The notes below the pieces were generated by a model. It saw only the letters and a list, made by a program, of their open reading frames with translations, had not been told where the DNA came from and made no database searches. A DNA stretch of 64,000 bases from Maritalea porphyrae (lineage in GTDB: Bacteria; Pseudomonadota; Alphaproteobacteria; Rhizobiales; Devosiaceae), in assembly GCF_027213965.1 (NCBI RefSeq), contig NZ_JAPWGX010000003.1:496001-560000 (forward strand). Direction: 5' to 3'. The stretch's first letter is position 1, and the number at the start of each line of letters is the position of its first letter. Both the position numbers and the translations under genes were made by a program. Positions 7,472 through 16,726 of this stretch are shown here, piece after piece.

Positions 7472-7522
7472 AGGGGAGATTACCTATTTGCCCCGCGCCG
7501 CCAAATCGGTTGATGCGCGGTT

Positions 7523-7552
7523 CCAAAACCGGAGTGACAGCTCCGGTTTTGG
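7523..7552. repeat. Perfect 12-bp stem-loop between nrdJ and the HNH gene
   Basis: CCAAAACCGGAG and CTCCGGTTTTGG pair perfectly around the loop TGACAG. No T tract follows on either strand, so a standard terminator is not supported. Confidence 0.6.
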
Positions 7553-7596
7553 TGTATTTAGAACCAGCGAATATTCAGTTCATGATTTGTACTTCC

Positions 7597-7630
7597 TAAA
7601 AATTTTAGCCCGGACATTTCTGCCCGGGCT
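7597..7630 (-). terminator. Terminator after nrdJ
   Basis: On the minus strand AGCCCGG and CCGGGCT pair around a 10-nt loop. This is followed by AAAATTTTT, shortly after the nrdJ stop codon. Confidence 0.8.
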
Positions 7631-7640
7631 TCGTTATTTC

Positions 7641-10600
7641 CTAGCTACAACCCGTAGTGCTTCCACAAGTGTCACATTTCAAACACGTGCCATTACGCAC
7701 AAGCGTGAAGTTTGCGCACTCGGGGCAGCTTTCGCCTTCGTAGCCTTTCATCCGCGCTTGGGCGCGTTGGATGTTGGTGTCTGCTAACGGGGCAGAGCCG
7801 GGGGCGACGGTGGGTTCAGCTTTTAGGGCTGTTTGGCCAGAGGTGTGCAACATGGTTGCAGCACTGGTTTGCATGGCTTGAACCGGGTTGCCAGTAGAGG
7901 CCGTTGGTTCAGAGGAGACAAGCATCAGGTTTTTGTCTTTCACGCGGCCGCGGGTTAGGCCTTTGGACACATATTGGGATGCGCCAACTGGTTTTGGGCC
8001 GTTGCCTGAAGTTTGGTCTTGGGCAGCGTTGGGGGACAAAGAGGTGGTGCTCATATTGTCTGGGGTTACGTGGGCCAAATCATCGCGATCAAGATATGAG
8101 ATCGCCAATTCGCGGAACACATAATCAAGAATAGATGTTGCGGATTTAATTGCTTCGTTGCCTTGCACCATGCCCGCAGGCTCAAACTTAGTGAAAGTGA
8201 ACGCATCCACATATTCTTCCAGCGGCACGCCATATTGAAGGCCAAGAGAAATGGCGATGGCGAAGTTGTTCATCATGGCGCGGAAGGCGGCGCCTTCTTT
8301 GTGCATATCGATGAAGATTTCGCCAATGCGGCCATCGTCATATTCGCCGGTGCGCAAGAAGATGGTGTGACCACCCACGCGGGATTTTTGCGTGTAGCCT
8401 TTGCGGCGGTCGGGCATTTTTTCCCGGTCGCGAACCCGCTCAACAATGCGTTCAACAATCCGCTCTGAAACGGCAGCAGTGCGGTCCACTGGGGCTTTGG
8501 CAACCAAATCTTCTGCCGCGTCAATGGCGTCATCTTCATCGTCGGCCAAAAGTTGGGAGTTGAGTGGCTGAGAGAGCTTTGAGCCATCGCGATAAAGTGC
8601 ATTGGCTTTAAGCGCGAGTTTCCAAGACAGCATGTAGCTTTCTTTACACTCTTCAACCGTTGCATCGTTTGGCATGTTGATGGTTTTAGAAATCGCACCA
8701 GAGATGAACGGTTGCGCGGCGGCCATCATGCGGATGTGACTTTCAACGCTTAAGAAGCGCTTGCCGATCCGACCACAAGGGTTGGCGCAATCGAACACAT
8801 TATAGTGCTCTTCTTTCAGGTGAGGTGCTTTTTCAAGCGTCATCGCCCCACAAACGTGGATGTTGGCGGCGTCGATTTCTTGTTTGGTGAAGCCAATAGC
8901 TGCCAACAAATCAAAGTTCATGTCGTCTAATTGTTCGTCAGACAAACCAAGCGTATCGCGGCAGAAGTCTTCGCCAAGGCTCCATTTGTTGAAGGCGAAT
9001 TTAATATCAAATGCGCTTTCAAGTCCTGAATTGATGGCTTCAACTTTCTCGTCGGTGAAGCCTTTGGCTTTCAGCGTTGTTGGGTTGATGCCCGGTGCTT
9101 GGTTCAAGTTACCGTGGCCAACTGCATAGACTTCAATCTCTGCGATTTGGTCTTCTGCATAGCCAAGGGTGCGCAAAGCTTCAGGCACTGCGCGGTTGAT
9201 GATTTTAAAGTAACCGCCGCCGGCAAGTTTTTTGAACTTCACAAGCGCAAAGTCAGGCTCAATGCCAGTGGTGTCACAATCCATCACCAAGCCAATGGTG
9301 CCGGTTGGGGCAATCACAGACACTTGGGCGTTACGGAAACCGTGCTTTTCGCCGAGTTTAAGGGCTTTGTCCCATGCCTTTTTGGCATGATCCACCAGCC
9401 GCGTATCGGGGCAATTGGCATGGTCAAGCGGCACAGGATTGATGGAAAGCGCTTCGTAGCCTTCTGACTTGCCGTGTGCGGCGGTGCGGTGATTGCGGAT
9501 CACGCGCAGCATATCTTGCTCATTTGGCTTATAGCTTGGGAACGGGCCTAACTCTTTGGCCATTTCAGCAGAAGTTGCATAAGACACGCCGGTTAGGATT
9601 GCTGTGATGGCACCGCCAATGGCGCGGCCTTCATCTGAATCATAGCCAATGCCGTTGGTCATCAATAGGCCGCCGATATTGGCATACCCAAGACCCAAGG
9701 TGCGGAACTCAAATGAGCGTTCTGCAATGGCTTTTGATGGGAATTGCGCCATCATCACTGAAACTTCAAGCACCATGGTCCACAAGCGAACAGAATGCTC
9801 AAAATCTTCGATCAGGAAGTCGCCGTTTTTTGCGCGATACTGCAACAGGTTCAAAGAGGCGAGGTTACACGCGGTATCGTCCAAGAACATATATTCTGAA
9901 CATGGGTTCGATGCGCGGATATCGCCTGATGATTTGCAGGTGTGCCAATCGTTGATGGTGGTATGGTATTGGATGCCCGGATCGGCACATGCCCAAGCGG
10001 CATAGCCAACACTGTCCCAAAGGTCGCGGGCTTTTAGCGTTTTGGTGGTTTTGCCTGAAATGCGGCCAACCAAGTCCCAATCGGTGTCTTGTTCAACAGC
10101 TTCTAGGAAGCCATCTGTCACGCGGATAGAGTTGTTGGAGTTTTGGCCCGCAACGGTCAGGTAAGCTTCGCTATCCCAATCCGTATCGTAAACAGGGAAC
10201 TCAAGGTCTGTGTAACCTTGTTCAGCGAACTGGATGACGCGCTGAATGTAGTTTTCTGGCACCAAGGCTTTTTTCGCCGCGCGGACTTCACGCTTAAGGG
10301 CAGGGTTTTTAAGCACATCAAAGCAATCATTGCCTTGGCCTTCGCAATTCACGCAGGCCTTCATGATGGCTTTCATATGTTTGGAAACTGTTTTGGACCC
10401 GGTGACGAGGGCGGCTACTTTTTGCTCCTCCTTCACCTTCCAATTGATATATTCTTCAATATCTGGGTGATCAATGTCGACCACAACCATTTTGGCGGCG
10501 CGGCGGGTTGTGCCGCCAGATTTGATGGCGCCTGCAGCGCGGTCACCGATTTTAAGGAATGACATCAAGCCGGAAGACTTGCCGCCACCCGAAAGGCTTT

Positions 10601-11327
10601 CGCCAGAGCCGCGAAGGGCAGAGAAGTTTGAACCGGTGCCCGAACCATATTTGAACAAACGTGCTTCGCGTACCCAAAGGTCCATAATGCCGCCGTCGCC
10701 AACCAAATCATCGTCTACTGACTGAATGAAACAGGCATGTGGCTGGGGGTGCTCATAGGCGGAGTTTGAGCGCACAAGCTCGTGGGTGAAGGGGTCAACA
10801 TAGTGGTGGCCTTGGCCAGGTCCATCAATGCCATAAGCCCAATGTAGGCCAGTGTTAAACCACTGAGGGGAATTGGGCGCACATTTTTGAGTGGCGAGCA
10901 TATAGCAAAGTTCGTCAAAGAAAGCGCGGGCGTCTTCTTCTTTGTTGAAGTAGCCGCCTTTCCAACCCCAATAGGTCCAAGTACCAGCCAAGCGGTCAAA
11001 CACTTGGCGGCTATCAATTTCGGAGCCGAATTGTTGGTCTTCTGGCAGTTTATCGAGGGCTTTTTCGTCAGGGACAGAGCGCCAAAGCCAAGACGGAACG
11101 GTGTTTTCTTCAACTTTTTTCAGCGCGGTTGCAACACCAGCTTTTCTAAAGTATTTTTGCGCAATTATGTCAGCTGCGACCTGCGACCAGCTTTCTGGCA
11201 CGTCAATATTTTCAAGCCGAAACACAACAGAACCATCGGGGTTCTTAATCTCACTTGTTGCCTTGCGAAATGTAATTCCCGCGTAAGGAGATTGATTTGG
11301 CTTGGTGTAACGCCGCTCTATGCGCAT
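7641..11327 (-). CDS. nrdJ: Vitamin B12-dependent (class II) ribonucleoside-diphosphate reductase
   Basis: A protein of about 1228 residues that makes deoxyribonucleotides using adenosylcobalamin. Motifs of the reductase barrel are present: [12 protein letters not shown] and HACFIQS in the N-terminal third, [27 protein letters not shown], and a TGTIGL segment near the middle. The extreme C-terminus is a zinc ribbon, [19 protein letters not shown] then CGSTTGCS, with the redox-active cysteines that re-reduce the active site. The length fits the long alphaproteobacterial class II type. The start [11 protein letters not shown] at 11327 follows GGGGAC; a start at 11357 would add 10 unsupported residues. 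No AdoCbl riboswitch is recognisable upstream. Confidence 0.97.
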   Translation of the reverse strand: MRIERRYTKPNQSPYAGITFRKATSEIKNPDGSVVFRLENIDVPESWSQVAADIIAQKYFRKAGVATALKKVEENTVPSWLWRSVPDEKALDKLPEDQQFGSEIDSRQVFDRLAGTWTYWGWKGGYFNKEEDARAFFDELCYMLATQKCAPNSPQWFNTGLHWAYGIDGPGQGHHYVDPFTHELVRSNSAYEHPQPHACFIQSVDDDLVGDGGIMDLWVREARLFKYGSGTGSNFSALRGSGESLSGGGKSSGLMSFLKIGDRAAGAIKSGGTTRRAAKMVVVDIDHPDIEEYINWKVKEEQKVAALVTGSKTVSKHMKAIMKACVNCEGQGNDCFDVLKNPALKREVRAAKKALVPENYIQRVIQFAEQGYTDLEFPVYDTDWDSEAYLTVAGQNSNNSIRVTDGFLEAVEQDTDWDLVGRISGKTTKTLKARDLWDSVGYAAWACADPGIQYHTTINDWHTCKSSGDIRASNPCSEYMFLDDTACNLASLNLLQYRAKNGDFLIEDFEHSVRLWTMVLEVSVMMAQFPSKAIAERSFEFRTLGLGYANIGGLLMTNGIGYDSDEGRAIGGAITAILTGVSYATSAEMAKELGPFPSYKPNEQDMLRVIRNHRTAAHGKSEGYEALSINPVPLDHANCPDTRLVDHAKKAWDKALKLGEKHGFRNAQVSVIAPTGTIGLVMDCDTTGIEPDFALVKFKKLAGGGYFKIINRAVPEALRTLGYAEDQIAEIEVYAVGHGNLNQAPGINPTTLKAKGFTDEKVEAINSGLESAFDIKFAFNKWSLGEDFCRDTLGLSDEQLDDMNFDLLAAIGFTKQEIDAANIHVCGAMTLEKAPHLKEEHYNVFDCANPCGRIGKRFLSVESHIRMMAAAQPFISGAISKTINMPNDATVEECKESYMLSWKLALKANALYRDGSKLSQPLNSQLLADDEDDAIDAAEDLVAKAPVDRTAAVSERIVERIVERVRDREKMPDRRKGYTQKSRVGGHTIFLRTGEYDDGRIGEIFIDMHKEGAAFRAMMNNFAIAISLGLQYGVPLEEYVDAFTFTKFEPAGMVQGNEAIKSATSILDYVFRELAISYLDRDDLAHVTPDNMSTTSLSPNAAQDQTSGNGPKPVGASQYVSKGLTRGRVKDKNLMLVSSEPTASTGNPVQAMQTSAATMLHTSGQTALKAEPTVAPGSAPLADTNIQRAQARMKGYEGESCPECANFTLVRNGTCLKCDTCGSTTGCS

Positions 11328-12065
11328 CTTTAGTCCCCGCTGTAATTGGACGCACATATGGCGCCCGTTGAACCACTATGGTCCTTCGATTTTCTGTTCG
11401 ACTTTGCCCGTTAGGCGCAAGAAATGAGGCTTTCTTGCACAGCCTATGTGCCCCGTTAATTTTATCTTGGAGCCCAACATTAATTGCTGGTTTAATTCCC
11501 CAAAATACGCGCGTTTTGAACTCTTGCGGCTGCCATTTGCCCAAATTTCCTACTTAAGTAGATCAACGTATCCAAACTGGATTCGCATCTTGGGCCGAAC
11601 AAACAACATCCCGACCCTTCGATAAAATGAAGGGTTCTAATACGCGGTTTGCTATGTCGGTGCATTTACTCAATTCGCAACGACAGAGCCTACTGATTTC
11701 CGAAATATCGTCAACTACAATCATTTTCAGTTTTCACAATCCCTAGTGCCAATTTCCTCGATTATGACCATATCTGGTATATTTGGTGTGAACAATGGGG
11801 ATAAAGTGAACAGTGTGATTCGGTGGCAATATGGGGCAGGTCCGGCAATAAGTACCGGGTGGGTCGCCATGAGAATCACATCTAACAACGGCTATATGTT
11901 CCCGAAATATCGACAGTTTGCGCCCAGGATTGAACAAATGGTCAAAGAAGACGTTAACCAATTGGGGTCCGTGAAAGTGCCATTGGTGACCGTGCCAACT
12001 TTTATTGGAATGCTGTCAAGCGCATTATTTAGTGAGTATATTGTATTGCGTTTAGGTTGTTTTCT
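11328..12065. other. Intergenic region upstream of nrdJ and the receiver-domain gene
   Basis: About 740 bp between divergently read genes. Open frames on the + strand near 11746-12123 overlap the next gene, have atypical composition and no ribosome-binding site, so I do not call them. I could not identify a cobalamin riboswitch or a clear NrdR box. The region must hold the promoters for both neighbours. Confidence 0.5.
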
Positions 12066-12659
12066 ATGGGTGTTCATGTTCCGCACAGCCCCGAAGATAT
12101 TAAGGGGCCCTCCGTTGTTGTGATTGAGACTGCACGACACATGCAAGTTCTATATAGATCAATGCTCTCCGGCGCCGCGACGCGCGCTTTGCGGATATAT
12201 AACAACCCCAAAGACGCCATACCCGCGATTCTCTCTGATCCACCAGATGTATTGTTGGTCGATTGGGAGGCAGATGGTTTGTCCGGCGACCGATTCTTAA
12301 AACAGTTTCGCTCCCGTCAGCTGTATCCGGTGTGCTTATTGCCCGTAATTATGGTGATGTCACAGGTGCGCCAGAGGGCTTTTGAACAAGCAATCAAACT
12401 GGGTGCCCATGCCGTGCTTGCCAAACCCATTTCGACCACGCGCTTGTTTGAGTACATTGCTTGGGTCTCCGCGGAGCACCAGAAAATGCAGCTGGTTGGT
12501 GACAAGTATGTTGTTGGAAATTTGGTCGACCGGCTCGACAACAAACAGCTTAGAGCTGGTGGGTTCGAATCAAATGGATTTGAACAAGACGAGCAAATGG
12601 CGCAAGTGGAATCAATTCAATCTGATGTCGACAGAATTCTGAAGTCGTCATTTTATTGA
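12066..12659 (+). CDS. Response-regulator receiver-domain protein
   Basis: A protein of about 197 residues with one CheY-like receiver domain at residues 15-135. The phospho-acceptor Asp is in LLVDWEADGLSG near residue 65. The switch residue region is VIMVMSQ, where Ser replaces the usual Thr/Ser cluster, and the conserved Lys is in AVLAKPIS. The acidic pair expected after beta-1 is reduced: VVVIETARHM carries only one Glu, so metal binding may be altered. The C-terminal 60 residues are not a known output domain. ATG 12066 is preferred to the upstream TTG at 12057. No histidine kinase is adjacent. Confidence 0.8.
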   Translation: MGVHVPHSPEDIKGPSVVVIETARHMQVLYRSMLSGAATRALRIYNNPKDAIPAILSDPPDVLLVDWEADGLSGDRFLKQFRSRQLYPVCLLPVIMVMSQVRQRAFEQAIKLGAHAVLAKPISTTRLFEYIAWVSAEHQKMQLVGDKYVVGNLVDRLDNKQLRAGGFESNGFEQDEQMAQVESIQSDVDRILKSSFY

Positions 12660-12821
12660 CCTGAGCACAACAGATATAAGGTGAGGGCGCATAAACGGAC
12701 AATTTGGCACGGTTTTTGTCTGCTATATGTCTGGCTCTTGCCCAAAAGAGATGTTAAACGCTTTCAAGAGAAGAATTGGGCCAATGTGGTTCATTTGGAC
12801 GTATTTGATCTTGGAGCTGAA

Positions 12822-13208
12822 ATGAAGCAGCTATTCGCAGAAATATTTATTTGGTGGCATGGCCAGACAATGGGCACGCGTTTGTTCACGGCATTGAACG
12901 GCAAATTCGTCGGTGAAGATGAAGCGGGCAACAAGTATTGGGTTTCCAAGAAAGACCCAAAGCGTCGCTGGGTAACGTTTAATGGTCCAGTTGAAGCGTC
13001 TGCAATTCAAGCGGGATGGCATGGCTGGATGCATGGTCGCACAGACGTGCCGCCAACCGAGCAAAACTATCAGCCAAAAGCTTGGGAAAAACCTCACCAC
13101 GAGAATTTGACGGGCACTGCATCGGCATATCGGCCGAAGGGCAGCATGTTGGTTGAAGGCGAGCGCCCAAATGTGACAGGCGACTACGATGCCTGGTCTC
13201 CAGAATAG
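12822..13208 (+). CDS. NADH:ubiquinone oxidoreductase subunit NDUFA12 family protein
   Basis: A protein of about 128 residues. It matches the NDUFA12/B17.2 family through its N-terminal IFIWWHGQTMGTRLFT, GNKYW, RRWVTFNG, and WHGWMH followed by a P-rich tail (NYQPKAWEKPHHENLTGT). Alphaproteobacterial complex I carries this accessory subunit at the peripheral-arm/membrane-arm junction on the cytoplasmic side. The start at 12822 follows GGAG; an open frame extends 47 codons further upstream but lacks family similarity. It lies 10 bp before the DUF2155 gene, an arrangement commonly seen in this bacterial class. Confidence 0.92.
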   Translation: MKQLFAEIFIWWHGQTMGTRLFTALNGKFVGEDEAGNKYWVSKKDPKRRWVTFNGPVEASAIQAGWHGWMHGRTDVPPTEQNYQPKAWEKPHHENLTGTASAYRPKGSMLVEGERPNVTGDYDAWSPE

Positions 13209-13218
13209 TCATGTATTG

Positions 13219-13647
13219 ATGGTGTTTTACCGCCTCTTGATTGGGCGCACTTGCGCCTTTGTTTGGCTCGTCGTTTTGGCGGGCCTGCTTTTCGTTGCGC
13301 CTGCAAAGGCTGAGCCGGTTTCTAACCCTGTTGCTGTGTTTGCCGGATTAGACAAAATCACAGGCCGCATCATTAATTTCGACGTATATATTGATGAAAC
13401 GGTGCAATTTGGTGCGTTGCAGATGACACCAAGGGCCTGCCACACCCGACCACCCAATGAAACGCAGCGCACGACAGTTTTTGTTGAAGTTGATCAAGTG
13501 TCACTCAAACAAACCTTGAGCCGCATCTTTACAGGTTGGATGTTTGCCGAAAGCCCTGCGTTGAATGCAATTGATAATGCCGTTTATGATATTTGGCTGG
13601 TTGATTGCAAGCAAAACTCAGATGTGCCGCCGCCATCAAGCCGATAG
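13219..13647 (+). CDS. DUF2155 domain protein, secreted
   Basis: About 142 residues. An N-terminal signal peptide (LVVLAGLLFVAPAKA, cleavage after AKA near residue 31) is followed by a DUF2155 domain with the hallmark GLDKITGRIINFDVYIDETVQFGALQMTPRACHTRPP region (residues 40-85) and the FTGWMFAESPALNAIDNAVYDIWLVDC end. Two conserved cysteines probably form a periplasmic disulfide. The function is unknown; it accompanies the NDUFA12 gene in many alphaproteobacteria. An in-frame ATG at 13189 overlaps the upstream gene, and 13219 gives the better signal peptide. Its 3' end overlaps the convergent aat gene by 64 bp. Confidence 0.85.
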   Translation: MVFYRLLIGRTCAFVWLVVLAGLLFVAPAKAEPVSNPVAVFAGLDKITGRIINFDVYIDETVQFGALQMTPRACHTRPPNETQRTTVFVEVDQVSLKQTLSRIFTGWMFAESPALNAIDNAVYDIWLVDCKQNSDVPPPSSR

Positions 13648-14273
13648 AAATCCCCGTCTAGCTGCAGTGCTTGACTGAGTTTAGCGTGATATTGCGCGCG
13701 CGGTATTTCGACCGCGCCCATCGAGCGCAGGTGATCAGTTATGAACTGGGTATCCAATAGCTGAAAGCCGCCAACAACTAGGCGATCAACCAGATGGGCT
13801 AGGGCGATCTTTGAGGCGTCCCGCACTTTATGGAACATGCTTTCACCAAAGAAAGCACCACCTAGAGAAATGCCGTAAAGGCCGCCAACCAGATTGCCTT
13901 GGCTCCACACCTCCACCGTATGGCAGTGACCGGCCCTGAAAAGCGCATGGTACAGGTCTATAATCTCATCGTTTATCCAGGTTTCTTGACTGTCAGGCCG
14001 TTCTGCTGCGCAGGCGGAAATGACAGACAAGAAATTGGTGTCCACACGTACTTCGAACGCTTCTTGGCGCATTTTTTTCTTTAAGCTTCTGGAAATATGG
14101 AACCCATCAAGGGGGAGTATCCCGCGCTCATCGGGGTCAACCCAAAACAGATCGTTTGAGTTGGCGCTTTCTGCCATGGGAAAGATGCCATGTGCATAGG
14201 CACTAAGCAGCATTTCAGGGGTGAGTTTGAGCGCGTAAGGGTCGTTTGGTTCCATAATTAAAAACAGGGCCAT
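13584..14273 (-). CDS. aat: Leucyl/phenylalanyl-tRNA-protein transferase
   Basis: The protein has 229 residues from the ATG at 14273, or 223 from the ATG at 14255 (MEPNDPYALKLTPEML). It attaches Leu or Phe from charged tRNA to N-terminal Lys/Arg of proteins, making them ClpS/ClpAP substrates. Family motifs are AYAHGIFPMAE, FWVDPDERGILPLDGFHISRSL (in two parts), ETWIN, GHCHTVEVW, LVGGLYGISLGGAFFGESMF, and QLLDTQF. No good ribosome-binding site precedes 14255; AGGG precedes 14273. The start region is built into the hairpin terminator of accC. The C-terminus runs into the convergent DUF2155 gene. Confidence 0.92.
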   Translation of the reverse strand: MALFLIMEPNDPYALKLTPEMLLSAYAHGIFPMAESANSNDLFWVDPDERGILPLDGFHISRSLKKKMRQEAFEVRVDTNFLSVISACAAERPDSQETWINDEIIDLYHALFRAGHCHTVEVWSQGNLVGGLYGISLGGAFFGESMFHKVRDASKIALAHLVDRLVVGGFQLLDTQFITDHLRSMGAVEIPRAQYHAKLSQALQLDGDFYRLDGGGTSEFCLQSTSQIS

Positions 14274-14284
14274 TGCGGCCCTGT
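14259..14284 (-). terminator. Rho-independent terminator after accC, overlapping the start of aat
   Basis: On the minus strand ACAGGGCC pairs perfectly with GGCCCTGT around GCAAT, followed by TTTTT. The ATG at 14273 lies in the loop and the ATG at 14255 lies right after the T tract. Confidence 0.85.
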
Positions 14285-14290
14285 ATATCT

Positions 14291-15628
14291 TTACTTCGCG
14301 AGATATTTTTCCAACCAGTGAATATCGTAGTTACCGGCAATAACATCAGGTTCTTTGATGAGCTTTCTGAACAATGGCAGAGTTGTTTTGACACCATCAA
14401 CCACAAATTCGTCCAAAGCTCGGTTGAGACGCTGCAGGCATTCTGGTCGCGTACGGCCATGAACGATGAGCTTGCCAATCAAACTGTCGTAATAGGGTGG
14501 AATTTTGTAGCCTTGATAAACACCAGAATCGACCCGAACGCCCACACCACCAGCTGGGTGGTAGTATGAAATTGTACCCGGTGATGGTGCAAAGGTTTCT
14601 GGATCTTCAGCGTTAATGCGCACTTCGATCGCGTGCCCCCAAAACTGCACTTCCTCTTGCTTGACCGTCATTTCCATGCCTGCCGCAATGCGGATTTGTT
14701 CGTAAACAATGTCCACGTTGGTAATGCGTTCGGTTACGGGGTGCTCAACCTGCAAACGCGTATTCATTTCAATGAAATAGAACTCGCCGTCTTCATAGAG
14801 AAATTCAATTGTGCCCGCGCCAGAATATTTCATTTCTGCCACAGCATTCGCGCAAATCATGCCGATTCTGTCACGTTGCTCGGCTGTGATGGTTGGAGCG
14901 CATGCTTCTTCCCAAACCTTTTGGTGGCGACGTTGCAGCGAACAATCGCGTTCGCCCAAGTGCACTGCACGGCCTTTGCCGTCACCCAAAACCTGAATCT
15001 CAATGTGACGTGGTTTGCCGAGATATTTCTCGATATATACCGCATCATCACCAAAAGCTGCTTTTGCTTCTGTGCGGGCTGTTGAAAGGGCAACGCCAAT
15101 TTCTTGTTCGTTTTTGGCCACTTTCATGCCGCGACCACCGCCACCAGAGGCTGCTTTGATGATCACTGGATAGCCGATTTCTTTGGCGATGCGTTTGGCT
15201 TCAGCGTCTTCTGTTACGCCACCTTCCGAGCCGGGCACAACAGGAATGCCAAGGGCTTTAGCGGTGCGCTTCGCTTCGATCTTGTCGCCCATAATGTCGA
15301 TATGGTGCGCTGAAGGGCCGATGAACGCGATATTATGCTCAGCAAGAATTTGCGAGAACCGTGCGTTTTCCGACAAAAAGCCGTAACCCGGGTGAACGGC
15401 GTCTGCGCCGGTGATCTCACATGCCGCCATGATGGAGGGAATGTTGAGATAGCTGTCTTTTGCAGGGGCGGGGCCAATGCACACGCTTTCGTCTGCAAGG
15501 CGCACATGCATGGCATCTGCGTCTGCTGTCGAGTGTACAGCAACGGTTTGAATGCCCATTTCTTTACAGGCACGCAAAATCCGCAATGCAATTTCGCCGC
15601 GGTTGGCAATTAGGACTTTGGAGAACAT
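14291..15628 (-). CDS. accC: Acetyl-CoA carboxylase, biotin carboxylase subunit
   Basis: A 445-residue biotin carboxylase that carboxylates biotin on BCCP with ATP and bicarbonate, the first step of fatty-acid synthesis. Domains run N-terminal pre-ATP-grasp (KVLIANRGEIALRILRAC), ATP-grasp with the glycine loop KAASGGGGRGMKV near residue 160, the HIEIQVLGDG and ERDCSLQRRHQK segments, the EFLYEDGEFYFIEMNTRLQVEH catalytic region, and the C-terminal domain with RINAEDP. The length matches the family. It follows accB by 11 bp and forms one operon with it; a terminator comes right after the stop. Confidence 0.97.
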   Translation of the reverse strand: MFSKVLIANRGEIALRILRACKEMGIQTVAVHSTADADAMHVRLADESVCIGPAPAKDSYLNIPSIMAACEITGADAVHPGYGFLSENARFSQILAEHNIAFIGPSAHHIDIMGDKIEAKRTAKALGIPVVPGSEGGVTEDAEAKRIAKEIGYPVIIKAASGGGGRGMKVAKNEQEIGVALSTARTEAKAAFGDDAVYIEKYLGKPRHIEIQVLGDGKGRAVHLGERDCSLQRRHQKVWEEACAPTITAEQRDRIGMICANAVAEMKYSGAGTIEFLYEDGEFYFIEMNTRLQVEHPVTERITNVDIVYEQIRIAAGMEMTVKQEEVQFWGHAIEVRINAEDPETFAPSPGTISYYHPAGGVGVRVDSGVYQGYKIPPYYDSLIGKLIVHGRTRPECLQRLNRALDEFVVDGVKTTLPLFRKLIKEPDVIAGNYDIHWLEKYLAK

Positions 15629-15639
15629 GTTTGTTTCTC

Positions 15640-16134
15640 CTATTCAATCACAACAAGTGGTTCACCGAATTCGACAGGCTGGGCGTCTTCCACAAGAATA
15701 CGTGTCACCGTGCCAGCTTTGTGAGCTGGGATTTGGTTCATTGTTTTCATGGCTTCAATGATCAAAACGGTCTGACCTTCAGTCACTTTCGCGCCGACTT
15801 GAACAAAGTCTGCTGCGCCCGGCTCTGGTGCCATATAGGCAGTGCCAACCATTGGTGAAGTAAGCGTGCCTGGGTGAGAACCCAAGTCTTCGGGGGCAGG
15901 TGCGGCCACTGCTACTGGTGCTGCTGGAGCAGCTGCCTGTGCTGGGGCAGGTGCTGCCATTTGCGGAGCGTAGCCCATTTGAGCTGGCATGTGGACAACT
16001 TCTTGAGGGTATGAACGCGTAACACGAACGCGGAAGTCGTCTTTTTCGATTTCAACTTCAGCAAGATCTTGCTCATTCAGCAATTCTGCAATCGTCCGGA
16101 TAAGATCGCGGTCAATTTGTGAACCTTTAGTCAT
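15640..16134 (-). CDS. accB: Acetyl-CoA carboxylase, biotin carboxyl carrier protein
   Basis: A 164-residue BCCP. An N-terminal charged domain ([28 protein letters not shown]) is joined by an Ala/Pro-rich flexible linker (residues about 52-85) to the biotinyl domain. Biotin is attached to the Lys in [11 protein letters not shown] near residue 129. The protein carries carboxybiotin between AccC and the carboxyltransferase. It lies between aroQ (24 bp upstream) and accC (11 bp downstream), the common alphaproteobacterial order. Confidence 0.97.
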   Translation of the reverse strand: MTKGSQIDRDLIRTIAELLNEQDLAEVEIEKDDFRVRVTRSYPQEVVHMPAQMGYAPQMAAPAPAQAAAPAAPVAVAAPAPEDLGSHPGTLTSPMVGTAYMAPEPGAADFVQVGAKVTEGQTVLIIEAMKTMNQIPAHKAGTVTRILVEDAQPVEFGEPLVVIE

Positions 16135-16158
16135 CTAGGTTGCTTCTCCGATTGATAA

Positions 16159-16602
16159 TTACGCTGGGATCTGTGTCGCCAGTGCCCCAATTGCGAGGAT
16201 ATATCCAGTTGGGCCCAAACCGCAAATGGTTCCGGTGGCAACTGGGGATACAAATGATTTATGGCGGAACTCTTCACGCGCATAAATGTTAGAAAGATGC
16301 ACTTCTATTGTGGGGATATTGATGGCGCGGATCGCGTCATGAATGGCCACCGAAGTATGCGTATATGCAGCTGGGTTGATGATAAGTCCATCACACGCAG
16401 CGCCTGCTTCTTGGATAAGCGTTACAAGCTCACCTTCAGAATTGGTTTGTAGGAACTCAAGGCCAAAGTCGAACCGGGCGCATTCGTCTGCGCACGCGGC
16501 TTCAATTTCAGCTAGGCCGATATTGCCATAAATGTCGCCTTCACGGTTCCCCAACAAGTTGAGATTTGGTCCGTTCAGAATTGCGATTTTTTTGGTCATC
16601 AA
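16159..16602 (-). CDS. aroQ: 3-dehydroquinate dehydratase, type II
   Basis: A 147-residue small dodecameric-type enzyme that converts 3-dehydroquinate to 3-dehydroshikimate in the shikimate pathway. The diagnostic motifs are ILNGPNLNLLGNREG (with the catalytic Arg and the loop), QTNSEGELV, INPAAYTHTSVAIHDAI and VEVHLSNIYAREEFRHKS. It begins MMTKK, and either Met could be used. First gene of the aroQ-accB-accC unit; a 124-bp gap separates it from the DsbA-like gene upstream. Confidence 0.96.
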   Translation of the reverse strand: MMTKKIAILNGPNLNLLGNREGDIYGNIGLAEIEAACADECARFDFGLEFLQTNSEGELVTLIQEAGAACDGLIINPAAYTHTSVAIHDAIRAINIPTIEVHLSNIYAREEFRHKSFVSPVATGTICGLGPTGYILAIGALATQIPA

Positions 16603-16726
16603 CGCCTCTACTTATGCCGTTCGCCACAAAAGTGTGATGTGACTATACGAAATTGGGCGAAAAGGCAAAGGGTTGCAAGACAATCCTTTGCTCTTTTTGA
16701 CAGTTTATAGATAAAATGGGCTGATT

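Noticed and set aside
11328-11560. Possible cobalamin riboswitch before the B12-dependent nrdJ
   Set aside because: I looked for the conserved B12-box core and the paired helices and did not find them; the gene's dependence on B12 alone is not evidence.
11746-12123. A 125-codon open frame on the plus strand upstream of the receiver-domain gene
   Set aside because: It overlaps the start of a gene with clear receiver motifs, has no ribosome-binding site and no family features.
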